A stretch of DNA of 64,000 nt from Strongylocentrotus purpuratus (Eukaryota > Echinodermata > Echinoidea > Camarodonta > Strongylocentrotidae), in assembly GCF_000002235.5 (NCBI RefSeq), contig NW_022145609.1, positions 6,145,214-6,209,213 of the forward strand, in the 5' to 3' direction. Position numbers and translations under genes: made by a program. The notes under the pieces were generated by a model that worked only from the letters and a program-made list of their open reading frames with translations, searched no databases and was not told the origin of the DNA. This document shows, one piece after another, positions 35,799-48,400 of the stretch (position 1 is the stretch's first letter; each line of letters opens with the position of its first letter).

Positions 35799-38190
35799 CG
35801 GGTGTCTCTCAATAAGTGCAATTAAAGGTTCAGTACTGTCTGGTTGTTATAATAGTTGCCAACTTGTCATGAGTAAAGGCAATATAGAAATATTTGAAAC
35901 TCAATATCAATTATGAATGATTGTAGAGTAGGCCTACATAATATGGCGGCCGAAGCACTGAGCAATAACAGATATATTCGGATACGTTTCTGATCGGTAT
36001 TGGGTCTAAGTGATGATGATGAAATCAAATAATTACTCAGCGTCATACTTTTGAATTCCAACTGCCATTTATTGGTTCACAATCTACCGCCTCAGATTTC
36101 ACGTGGAATGACAATATTAAGAAGATTATCGTAATAACCTTCTTAAATACATACATAATTCTGCTTTGTTTTAAGTTGTTTTAATCTTCTTTGTTTTATT
36201 ATTATCATATTTTTTGGTGAAAGTAATATAAAAGTTCTTTTTATCTCTTTGACCAATATGGTTAAATTGTTTTGTGAAGACGATAAAGCGTGGCTTTCAA
36301 ATGCGAATTGACGTTGTAATGTTTCGAGCGCGATTTTTTAAAGGATCTTTTCGTATTCCAAATTTTAATTGCACTAAAAGTTAAAGCCCGTGTACAGTTT
36401 TGGATAGCCTTCCCCTAAAAAAGGTTTTCTATTTCAAAAGAGTAATGACTTAATGAAAGGTTTAATTTGTTCAATTTCTCGAGTCATGATCTGTATCATC
36501 GTACTATGTTATTTGTTTTGTTACTCTTTCCATTTTTACACAGCGAAATTCAAGAAAACAACTTGTTTGGTGTCTCTATTTTCAAAAGAGAGATCGCCCC
36601 CTCTTTCTTTCTTATTGTAACTCTTGCCATTACTGTACAAGGTTTACCTTATTTGGATTCTAGAGTGAATCAACGATTTTTGAAACTGAATTAGTGAGTT
36701 TGTTGGAAATAGTAGAATATTTCATTAGATTTATCTTAAGTTAGATTTACGTATACATTTGAATTCAAATATAGGTGGAGATATCGATTATTCATGTCGA
36801 TATAATTAGTGATAACAATTTTTTGTTTACGTATACGATCATCTTTGTATTTATCAATTTTAACTATACTTTCGACGCTTGAGCAACAATTAATTTTAAT
36901 GTGTTAGTATGAATATCCGAACTGATATTATCTAACCGTAGAACAGATGCAATTTTGAAGGAGGGTTATGCATAGACTCCTTATTATTTCTTGTGTTGAC
37001 AACTCGTATTCAAAATTATTGTCGGCGGAATGATTTTCTTACCCTTAGTCTGCAAATGAATAAGATTGTGGATTTTTGTCTACAATCCGTACACGTTTTC
37101 AAAACATGGTCAATCGACGTCCCTTGCGAATACAATGTAGATGTCAACATATTATAAGGCCCATTTGCAAAAATATTACATGGATTACTAAATAAAATGT
37201 TAATCAGATGTTGTTATCAGAGGATTTAAATGTCTCGGTATCGGTGTTTTTACTTAGCAATGATGGTATATATATATACATATGTATGTAAGATGTTGGT
37301 AATGATGGTGGTGATGATGATGATGATGATGATGATGATGGCAATGTACACATTTTACTTTTGTATTCATTAATCTATTGGTATAATGTTTGAGCAACAG
37401 AACGGGCTGAAACGACCTCTTTTGAAGGCAAAAGCAACACAATTATTTACCAAACTAGTTTAATTAACTTTTTAAAACACTATCATTACAAAGTTATACC
37501 TACGTATGAGAATTATAGTACGAATGTCATAATATATACAAGGTATTACATATTGTCACATGCTATTGCATGATACATACACCAAATGCTTACATAGAAT
37601 AGTGCATTGCATGGTTTCAATAGAGTAAAACCTTTAAGAGAGGGGTTTAGTGGAGATACGAAGAGGGAAGGAAAGGAGGGAGAGACACAAGTAAAGAGGA
37701 AGACAACTGAGGAGAGAGAGAGAGAGAGAGAGAGAGAAGGGGATTAAGGGGGGGGGGGTATTCGGGATTTTCCAGATTCAAGGGGGTAGGTGGGGACATG
37801 CAGACCAAAAGGCTTTACATTTCTGTTCCTCCCTTTACCATACCTACATTGGCACAACATTGACACGTCCTCGTTTATAAATTTGATATTTGATTGTATA
37901 CCAAAAATCAACCTGGTTACCCAAATATTTAGTGTAGATGAGATTTTTTTTTTTAAATCACTCTCAAATAGATCACGTCGATAATTGAATAAACTTTAAA
38001 TTAAAAAAAATAAACTCCCGGGAAGGTAGAGTGGCATCCCCCCCCCCCCCCGCAGCTATCCGCTTCGTATTCTAAGCTGATGGAGCCTGTGAAAGCATTT
38101 AGCGAATGTGCTAGCAGATTAATGAAATATTATAGTAATAATGACTGCTATGAGAGACATAGTTGTTTTTATACGCTCAAGGAGAGGTTA
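35799..38190. other. Intergenic, no recognised gene
   Basis: AT-rich. Contains a (GAT)n run at 37306-37340, a GA run near 37710-37738 and G/C runs near 37749 and 38038. No exon is recognised. Confidence 0.5.
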
Positions 38191-38193
38191 CAT

Positions 38194-38238
38194 AATCGTG
38201 CTATCGCCCCGAGGCGTGCCGAGGGGTGATAGCACGAT
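38194..38238. repeat. Hairpin around GAGGCGTGCCGAGG
   Basis: ATCGTGCTATCGCCCC pairs with GGGGTGATAGCACGAT (one G/T wobble pair) around a small loop. Likely part of a small foldback repeat. Confidence 0.7.
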
Positions 38239-38411
38239 CATGTAAAATCCTTCCCATTGAGATTGCACGCATATACGTAAAATGCCCAAACCGGTCAATA
38301 GTGGATTTCTAAAGTGAGGTATATAATTGCTATTATTACCTTCAGCGTCAATCTCACTGGGCTGCGATAGTTGGCGACAAATTGCGAACGGCATTCGCGA
38401 GGGAGTTTCTT

Positions 38412-39464
38412 TAAGGGCCTATCTCACTGAGCAGCGAATGCTTGCGAACGTTGCGAATTTGGATTCGCCAACTTTTCTGACGAATGTTGGCGAAAATCAG
38501 CGACATTAAGTGACGTTTAGCGACAATTAGCAACATTTGAGCGAATGTCTCCGAAAGTGTTTGCGAAAGGCAGTTGGCGACTATTAGCGACTGTAAACAA
38601 TTGTTAGCGACAACTCTTGCGAAGATTAGCAACTATTTGCCAATCCTTTGCCACTATTTGTGAACGTTTGAGACCTTTTGCTAACTACTGGTACTCAATG
38701 GGTCGATTTTATAAAGGAACCATATGGTAACGTGGTCGCTAGCTTTGGCGAAACACAGAGAACTGACGAAAACAAAGAGCAAAACCGTTTAACAACCGTT
38801 TGCAAGCATTCGCCGCTCAGTGAGATAGGCCTATCTCACTGAGCGGCGAATGCTTGCGAACGTAGCGAATTTGGGGTTTCGCCAGAGTTTGTAAAATGTT
38901 GTAAAAGGTTGCAAGAAAGATCGCAAACAGTTTTCATTGTTGTAAACAGTTTTCTTGTCGCAAAGAAATTTTGAACATGTTCAAAATTTCTTTGCGAATT
39001 TATTTTTCCGCAAACAGTTGCAGGCGTTTGCAAAACAGTCGTTAGCGTTTGCAAAACAGTCGTAAGCCTTTGCAAACGGTTGTTAAACGGTTTTGCTCTT
39101 TGTTTTCGTCAGTTCTCTGTGTTTCGCCAAAGCTAGCGACCACGTTACCATATGGTTCCTTTATAAAATCGACCCATTGAGTACCAGTAGTTAGCAAAAG
39201 GTCTCAAACGTTCACAAATAGTGGCAAAGGATTGGCAAATAGTTGCTAATCTTCGCAAAAGTTGTCGCTAACATTTGTTTACAGTCGCTAATAGTCGCCA
39301 ACTGCCTTTCGCAAACACTTTCGGAGACATTCGCTCAAATGTTGCTAATTGTCGCTAAACGTCACTTAATGTCGCTGATTTTCGCCAACATTCGTCAGAA
39401 AAGTTGGCGAATCCAAATTCGCAACGTTCGCAAGCATTCGCTGCTCAGTGAGATAGGCCCTTAA
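38412..39464. mobile_element. About 1.05 kb foldback element flanked by TTAA
   Basis: Termini GGGCCTATCTCACTGAGCAG and its reverse complement sit directly inside TTAA on each side. Arms of about 390 bp are near perfect; the roughly 260 bp loop opens with a second, similar terminus next to GAGATAGGCCTATCTC. The mirrored 73-codon frames at 38411 and 39243 are two views of one arm. TTAA suggests a piggyBac-like mover. Confidence 0.8.
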
Positions 39465-39956
39465 CCGTCTGGAAACAATCGCGTGGCTTCTCAATATATT
39501 CGCGTTAGTTGTGCAAGTGCCTCGCTTTCGTGTCCCTGGAATTTTGAGCATTAAAATTAGAATCGTGCGAACAAAAATTCTCTCAAAGTAGCCTAAGGGT
39601 CGTCAACGGGAGTCTCGAGCCCGTCTAGAACCCTTCTCGAAAATTCCGTGTTCGAGAAAGGCGCGAACCCAATTGAGCGCGACAAAATTGCGACAGAACT
39701 ACGACACTTTGTGACTAATTGGTTTAATAAACAAATTGGCAAGACATTTATGTGAATCCAGGCGAAAATTCAGGGTATATTCCAACTGAAATTGTCGCTT
39801 ATTCGCGGATTTTTTTGTTCTTCCTCGAAATTATGTGTCTCCAACAAGTCGCGACCTTTTGCAGTCCAGTAATAAACCAACTTTTATCCATTCCTCGTAC
39901 GATGTCACTTCATTGCATGTCAAATACCACGGTGTCGTCGACGCAGTCCTAAGTGA

Positions 39957-40185
39957 TTACTTTTGTACTCCAGATGGAATATTGACGTATTCCGGTTTCT
40001 CTGGATCAATGATGTCAGCGTAAACCTCTTCTTTGGTGTTGCTGATCCCCGTTCTTTTGAGGCCCTGGTAGGCAGGTGGCCTGACTACACTCGGTTGAGG
40101 CAGCTCGTAATGAGGGCTCTTTGGGTCGCCTGCTGATGGGGCAGCACGTAAACGAGACAGGTCTTCCTTCTTCTGCTTCCGCTTG
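39957..40185 (-). CDS. Copy 3 exon 8: cytoplasmic tail with four tyrosine motifs
   Basis: 229 nt to TAA, acceptor ACCAG. Basic KRKQKK, then PHYELP, PAYQGL, EEVYADI and PEYVNIPSG. YQGL and YADI are 12 residues apart, with glutamates just before the second tyrosine. Confidence 0.87.
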
Positions 40186-40289
40186 CTGGTGGTCGATTTA
40201 GAAAAAACGGACAGAAATAGTGGATAATCACTATTGTCATCATCTCTAATTCCCCATCATCATTATCTTCATCTCCATCTACCCAAACG

Positions 40290-40324
<35 letters not shown>

Positions 40325-43300
40325 TTCTTCATCATCTTCATCTCCATCTTCCCAAACATCATCGTCCCCATCTTCCCAAACATCATCATCATCTCCATCA
40401 TCATCATTATTACCATCAATATAGTCGGCAAATCATCAAATACTATTAGTGTAAAGATACAGGTGTATATGCAGATAATGTTTATGATAAGCATGATGAG
40501 ACTGACATGGTTTTTGTAACTCTTTTAGCTAAAAATGTCTTTTTGCAATGCAGACTGTAGGCTACATGAGGAATGGATTGGAGACAGCTCTGTTGTATAA
40601 ACCAGTTATAGTTAGGAATTAGACAATTACAAAACAATGTAGATATTGCAAATCCACGTCCTGCCTTTAAAAAGTTTTCGAAAAGGGCATTACTATTATG
40701 CTAGAAATTAAAATGTTTTTTTATTCTTACCATAAAATCACTATGGCAATAGCAAGTATGATGATCCCCAAGAATGATATCACGAATAAAACCATCCAAG
40801 CAGCACTAGACTTCCTCAGGCGTTGACTCTCTGCAACATTGAAATGATAAGCGTAAATCGCCAAGATTCATCAGTCTATTGCTAATTGCAGAATAGACCT
40901 ATTGCTGCAACAAATATTGTTATAGAGACATTTGATATTTTGATATCACTGTCCCTTCGTTCTTTTGGTTCCCTTGGACAAAAATCATAGGCTGCGCATA
41001 GTGCTTGGGCCACATTAAGAAGTTCTTTAAAATGATCAAGGACAAATCAATGATTGTCTTAAGGTCGAGGGTAACTGTCGGAGCAATGCGACATCGTAGT
41101 CAATAATCAGTTAAGGATCCGGCATTTTAACTCGAAAACATAATTTTAAAATCCCATCAGCCCGCCTCCCTTTCCAGGCTCCTCGCTCAGCGCAAGGGAG
41201 TTCGGGTCGGTCGGTTGTATGGGCGATAAGAGCCCCCCCCCCCACTCCGTGAACGGATGGATACCATGCGTGTTCCCAAAATGTCCGGTAAAGGGGTGCT
41301 TTTCACCCACCAAAGTCCGGCTCGTAGTACACAAAAATCCGGCCCGTATTAACTTTACACACCAGACTTAGGAGGGTGTTTTCAAAAGGAGGGAACATGC
41401 ATATTATGCGTACCCTAAATAACACTGAGTGGGGGTAAGATTCAGGATAAGATCAATAATTGAGCGCAGGATTGACCGCCAAATCAACAAACAGACATAG
41501 GACTATTGAGGCTATGACTAATGCGTGATTAACTGATGGTTGGATGTTTCTGTTTACATCCGTATACGAAATCATCATCGATTGGTCTAATCACCACTCA
41601 CGGAGGTTAGGAGTCGTAACAGTCACAAGTGGACTTCGTAGTCCTTCTCCGCCGGGACCTTCTCTGACGGCAGACACACTGATATTGTATTCTGTTCCTG
41701 GTTCCAACTCAGTCAATACAAACTCCATTATTCGTTGAAGATCGCCAACTCCCACACCCGAGTCGATTCTACCAGCCATTGTCCATTGTTTCTCTTCCAT
41801 GGTTTGCTGATAGATAAGGTAACCAACAACAGGTCCATCACCAGGATCCAGGCAAGGTATCCAAGAGCTCCAGAAGACAGTGACTGATGATGAGCTGATC
41901 TCTCCAGCTGTTGGGCCGGATGGTAGCTCTGGTAAAGCTGGAAATGATAAAGCTATCAAGTTAATAGCTGATTCTATGTTTGGGGTACCTATTTGTTATG
42001 AAGAAGATAAAAACACCAGCGAAGAAACTAACAAGTGAAACAATAAAAAGATATATATATATATATATATATATTTTATCACATCTTTTAGGCGTTTCCG
42101 GACACCTCACCCCTGGCCGACATCCACAACGGATAACCACCCCAGTCAACTACCCCCTAGGACAACCCCCTAGGGCAACCACCATCTAGAATGACTACCC
42201 CCAGGACAACTACCCCAGACAACTACCCCCTAGGATAGTTGTCAGGGGGGGGGGGGGGGGGGTAACGGTCGTCTAAGAGCCTATAGGGGGTGGTTGCCCT
42301 AGGGGATAGTTAAGATGACTGGGTTTTGTTATCCGGTGTGGATGTCCAGGTGATAGGCGTCCTAGAAACCTTTTAGGGCATATTTGAAATAGACTTAATA
42401 AAGTTCCAAATATGTTGCATTCTTAAATATGTATTTCGGATAATATCCATGCATATACATGTTATTTACTAATTCAACGTACTAAGAATCTTGCTCTACG
42501 ATTGGTCAAAAGTTAATCACGTCATCTATTTCAAACATGAAGGGAGAAGAAAAGTTCGTTTAACACTGTGTACTATCTTCAACGCATGCAGGCGACCACG
42601 TCCACCGCGGTGATGTGGCGCGAATTACAAATTGAATTTTATACGTTGCGTGTTTACACGTACGTAAGTACTGCTAGCTGTTAATTGATGACTTGTTGCT
42701 CTAAAATGTAGGAAGAAGTCATTTGGAATAGCATTGTTGGTAAGTAGATCAAACCTCGGGGGCTTCATGCCATCGTACAGAAAATACAATCTAACAGTTA
42801 GAATCTAGACCTAGTAGTAGTACTACTTTTAGAAGTACCAGTAGTAGGTGTAAGTAGTAGTGTTAGAACTAGCTAACAGTAACACTAGCCTAACAAGTTA
42901 GGTACAAAACAGTTAGATTATCTTTCTCGTAGACCCTACCAGTGAAATGTTTCCGATGTGGAATATATTATAAAGTAAATAATCACCTTTTGGTTTCAGG
43001 CGATGGCAAACTATCAGTTAAAAGACAGTATCACTTCCTCATCGATCTGAATGTAAACTACATACGTTAGACTATCTTTCCGAAGCAAAGCTTCGGAAAG
43101 ATAACTACATGCACATCTAGATCGCCTCGGAATTAAGTGATACTTGGGACTGTCCCATCACCTTCACCCACGGTAATTATTTGCTTACTAACATTTAAGG
43201 CCAAGTAGACTAAGCCTAACAAAACTTACGAGTATCTCGTCCCGCCCGCCTCATTTGGTCGTTGCCTCCTTTCTATCTAGACTACTACTACTTACTAGTA

Positions 43301-45423
43301 CCCCGGTGGGGTCACTCCCCTGCAAAGAGTGACACGTATGACCGTTACCACCAATGCATATAACCCCCTCTTGCGGTCAATTTCAAGGACATTTTGTGAA
43401 ATTTAACCCCCTTTTTTACGTCCAAACAAGGACAAAATCGTACTTTGGAATACCCCTATTTCTAAGATTGTAATGACACTTTCGCAAATTTACCCCTATT
43501 TTACCATATTTCAAGGACAAGACTCGGCTCCGAGAATTTTTCTTCCCGGTTTTCTCTTTTCCCTTCCCGGTTTTCTCTTTTCCCTTTCCCTGACCCCTAT
43601 TTATCAATTTCGGGGACACCTGTGCCCCCCTATTTTCTTTATTCCGAGGAATATTTTGTCCGCGGACATTGCTTGAAATTGACCCCTTTTTCCGCGATTT
43701 TGGTAACGGTCATGCGGTCCGGAAGTCACATAGAGTGACCCCACCGGGACTAGTACTACTATTCAGAAAAAAAGGAAAGAAAGAAGCAAATGCAGCTCAT
43801 ATACAATGTCGCGTAGAATCAGCTTAAATATGATGAGTTCTGGTTTGAACTTAATGTTACCGTAAACATCAAAGACAGCAGAAAAAGTAGCCAGTGAAAA
43901 GGATCTATTTTTGTCCGGAAGTTCACCAGCGTAGCAGAAGATTTGGTCACCTTCGGTCACGTTGTAAAGGAGGAAACTATTATTACGGAATTCACCATCA
44001 AGGCTCGTCGATGAGTGGGAAATCGGTCTCGATGACGAAAGAGTTTGACCGATGGATAGCTTGACGTCATCTGGAGACAGTGTTTCTCCTTCGATTTCGA
44101 CGTCGACGGCGCAGTAGACATTAATAAAACCGGGATTTGTTCGAGGGATCGTCAGTCGGAAATTATCTGTATATGAGATACGAGAAAAAAAGGATAAAAA
44201 ACAAAATCTAGCAACTTACTCACAATAAATGATCAAATGTTTTTAACTACATAAATTTGAGGTTGAAATGATTTCAATTGAAATGTCCATTGCAGACGAA
44301 ACGTAATTTTAATTGCGTCGGTTACCTGCGCTAATCCAAGTCAGTAAATTAGGTTTTGCCCCGTGTGTCATGCTGCTCTGTTCATTTCGTTGCGTTTCTT
44401 TGTACCCTATGCGCTATCCTCACATCAAAGACCGCACCTCACTCTTTGACGGAGTCTTGCGTCAGACATAATTCATAACGCCTTGTGTGCAACGAACATA
44501 AGACTAGAGTGACATTTGAAGACACATAAGCCAATTGATAAATGTAATTTGACTCACAAATTCCTTTCTGGCAAATCAAGTTTCTGTCTACTGTACAGCC
44601 GTCATCGTCCCATTGTCCATGTATGTCATTATTTCTGCTCGACCAGAGGCAAGCACAATCTTGACCTCCACCACCATTATCTGGTTGACCTTGGGCCCAA
44701 CCATCATATCTAATATAAAACCAAAATAAATCAAAGGCATGACAATTGCAATAACAATGAAATACCCAGGCTTGAATGTGAGAAAATACTATTAATGGTA
44801 TTGCAGACTATTTACTCCTAAAAGACAACTGCCGGGTAAATGATCGGTTATGTGACAAAAAATAACCACCGGATCATAACCGTTATAACGACATTGGAAA
44901 GTTTTGTGAACGTCTTTAGAACGTTTTGTGTTCGCAGGTATCTTAATTGAGCTAAATCTAGAAACGTGGATTGCTCATAAATTCTGACAAACTTCATCGC
45001 CTCATATGGATATCAAAAGCCAAATTACTGATAACGGTCAAATGACATGAATTTAGTCCTACAAGATTAATCAAAGAAATGCACTTATTTTATTGTCGAT
45101 ATCGTGATTATAGTACTTACATCACTGGTGTGCCGTCAAGCCATCTGAATTGACCTTCGACCTCTCTGTCATTGCAACCAATCCAAAAGCACCGCGTATC
45201 TCTTAAAGGCGGAGTGATGAAACTCGTCAAGAAAGCCTGCATTGATATTGAAAAATACAAAACATACGACTCACTTCCCATTCCTAAAACCAAAATAATC
45301 ACCAAGAAAAGTTGTATGGCCTGATCGTAACATGATATTGAATAGAAACTATTTAACAAAAGTGAAACATTCTCGAGATCTTCTATGCGTGGCATCACTC
45401 GAATGTAAAATGGTAGAAATGTG

Positions 45424-45457
<34 letters not shown>

Positions 45458-48400
45458 GAATCGGACATTTTTTTAAAATATTAAATGAATATTAACCCTT
45501 GGACATGAGGCGTCATTGTTGACTGAAAGCTGTATCTGTGACTGGCTCAGGGTTTGGCCTTTCCTGTGCGAGTGACGTTCAAGAAGTAAATCGTACACAG
45601 ATTGTATTATATTACTCGCCCTTACACTAGCCTTTACACAAGGCTTCATTTCTGATAGACGCCGAGCTACTAAAAAGAGACTAATCGCGATAACCCAAGT
45701 GAACGCCAGAGCGAGTGGCTTCAGCCAAGAGGCCTTTAGTAATCTGGTTTGGATTTCTTTTGTTAACCCTTGCTTCCGACTGAAGTTCTCTACCGAAATG
45801 GTAACGTCCCATCAGCGAACGCATCGCGTGACGTCGGCATATATTATCCATCACGTTCACAGTAAACTCTACGTAGTGCGAATACCTATAAGATTGAACG
45901 GAACGAGTTGGACTGGTTCATTTACTATAAAGAGAAAGTCCAATTATCTCACTTACAATTGTTAGCTCAAGTCATCAAATGTTTCCTATTTTATTGTAAT
46001 TTTGTATGTAAAGTAGATTTGGATGTTATATTTTGTATTAATTATATATATGTTCATCTCATAAGCAAATCTAGTCTTACGTCTTTTACCATTTCTTACA
46101 TGTTTTGAAATGAACGAATCACGAACGAAATAAACTGGGAGATGGCCATTCTAATTGGTCGATAAATCCAAAGTCATGAATAATTCATGCAGAGCAGTAA
46201 AAACCAGAATCCAAAAGGCCTCGCGGGTCTCTAGACTCATCTCAGCCGCTGATTTGGGTGGAAAATAAAAGTCTACCCTTACACTAACTGCCTTCGTATG
46301 CTCTCTTAGCGTAGGTAATGCGCAATCCTCATGTGTAATAGATATTATCGCATGCGCCTGGAACAAGGCAATTACTATCACAGCGCCGTTCATTTTGCAT
46401 TCATTCTTTTTACTAAACGTATCACCCCAGCGGCGTACCTGGGGTACTCCGTCAGGGGGGGGGGGGGGGGCAAGCGACCGAAACAAACAAAAAAGGCGAT
46501 GCTAATTTTCAGCGAGCGAGCAAAAAAAAATCTTTAAGTAACGTTTGGTATATAAACTGGTATTGTTGCAAGTTGGGGTGGGAACATTCACTTGTTAGCG
46601 AGTGATAGCGACGTCAATTTAATTTTTTTGCAAACGAGCGTAGCGAGCAAGAAAAAAAAATCACTTCTTTTTTAATAATTGCCACTTAACTCTCTTAATT
46701 TCTAGGACTTATTTTAAAGTCCAAAGAATTTATTCCAAAACAAAACCAAGGGGGACTTGGATTTAAAATAAGTCCTAGAAATTAAGAGAGTAAACTTGGT
46801 TCAATTGTCCCATGCAGGGCGCGGGAACAATATTGTGTTTAGGCTAATTTTATACCCATTTTAGCTAGCGAGCAAAAATACATCTTTCTCTCAATGAATT
46901 GCTATATAAAATTTGTTTCATTGTTGCAGGTCGGGGGCGGGCACACTCGTGTTTAAGGCAATGTCAATCCCATTTTGGCGGGCAGGCAACCCCCTACATT
47001 TCTCTTTTTAATGATATTGTAGCAGGTTTTTGGTGGGCACATAATTCCACGAGCTAGCGAAAAAATAACTTCTCTTTTATAGGGAAAATATGGTACATAA
47101 AACGTGGGTTCATTGTTCCATGTCAGGGACGTGATTATTAAAAGCGGTGTTGTTTCTATTTTGGCGAGCGAGCGTAGCGAGCGAGCAAAATTTTTGTAAT
47201 GATAGTTGGTTCATAAATTTCAGATTTTTTTGTTGCAGGGCAGGGCTTACACAATCATGTCTAAGGTGATGTTAATTCCGTTTTGGCGAGCACGAGCACA
47301 CCAAAACTTCTTTGAATAACGTTTGGTACATAATTATTAACTGGTTGTTGCAGGTTGGGGCGGGCACGTTAGCGGTGTCAATTCCATTTTGGCGAGCGAG
47401 CATAGCGAGCAAGCAAAAAAAAAAATTATCTTTTAATAGAAATTAATAAATAAACTTGTTTTTATTGGTGTAGGTCAGGATGGACGCAATCGCGTTCAAC
47501 GCGATTCAATTCCTTTTTGGCGAGAGGGCGAAAAAACTCTTCCATTTTTTATTATATTGTTGCAGGTCAAGGGTGGGCACAATTGTTTCCAAAGCAATGT
47601 CTATTCATTTTATTCGCGAGCGAGTGTAGCGAGCGAGAAAAATGAATTAGTCTCTTTTAGTAACATTTGGTACATACATTGTGTGTTATTGTTGCCATGG
47701 TTGCAGGTCGGGGCCCGTCGGGGCAGGCACAATTGTATTCTAGGCAATGCTAATCCTTTTCTTTTTTGCAGGGGGACGAGCAAGTGAAAACATTTAATAA
47801 AAAATAGGCTAGCAAGCAGTTTCGAATTTGTTATATCACTTATATTTTCCTATTTTCATTTGTCTTAATTTTTCAGGGCCGTATGCGGAATATTTTTCTG
47901 GTGGGGGAGGGGGAAAATGCGTTAAAAGTTTTCGAAGAATCTCAAAAGCAAAAGGAGTGAAGGGAGTTCGAGCGACCGAACTAGTCATGAGGGTACTTTT
48001 GCATTTTCAAAAGTAGAATTGAAGGATTTGGTATAGGCCTAAACTACATTTTCAGGAAAAAAAACTGTACGTTTTCAAAATATCTGGGGTCAACTACCTC
48101 CCCACCCCCCCCCCCCCGTGGTGCGTACGGCCATGGTCTATTTTTTTTTAATTTCCCCATTTTTTTTCCTTTCCTTTTCTTTTCCCTTTTTCTTCCTTTT
48201 CTCTTCTGCTTCCTTTTTTCTTTCCTTTTCCTTTTTTTTTCCTTTTTTCTCTTTCTTTCCTTTTTTTCTTCCCTTTTCCTTTTTTCTTTTTCTTTCCTTT
48301 CCTTTCTTTTCTTTTCTTTCCCCTTTTTCTTTTTTCCCCTGGAGCCCGTCAGGGGGGCACTCTGCCCCCACTGCCCCCCCCATAGGTACGCCAGTGTATC

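Noticed and set aside
38411..39464. Two near-identical 73-codon frames on opposite strands
   Set aside because: They are the two arms of one foldback element, so the similarity is structural, not gene duplication.
40234..40494. His-rich and Met-rich frames
   Set aside because: Translations of a CAT microsatellite in copy 3 intron 7.
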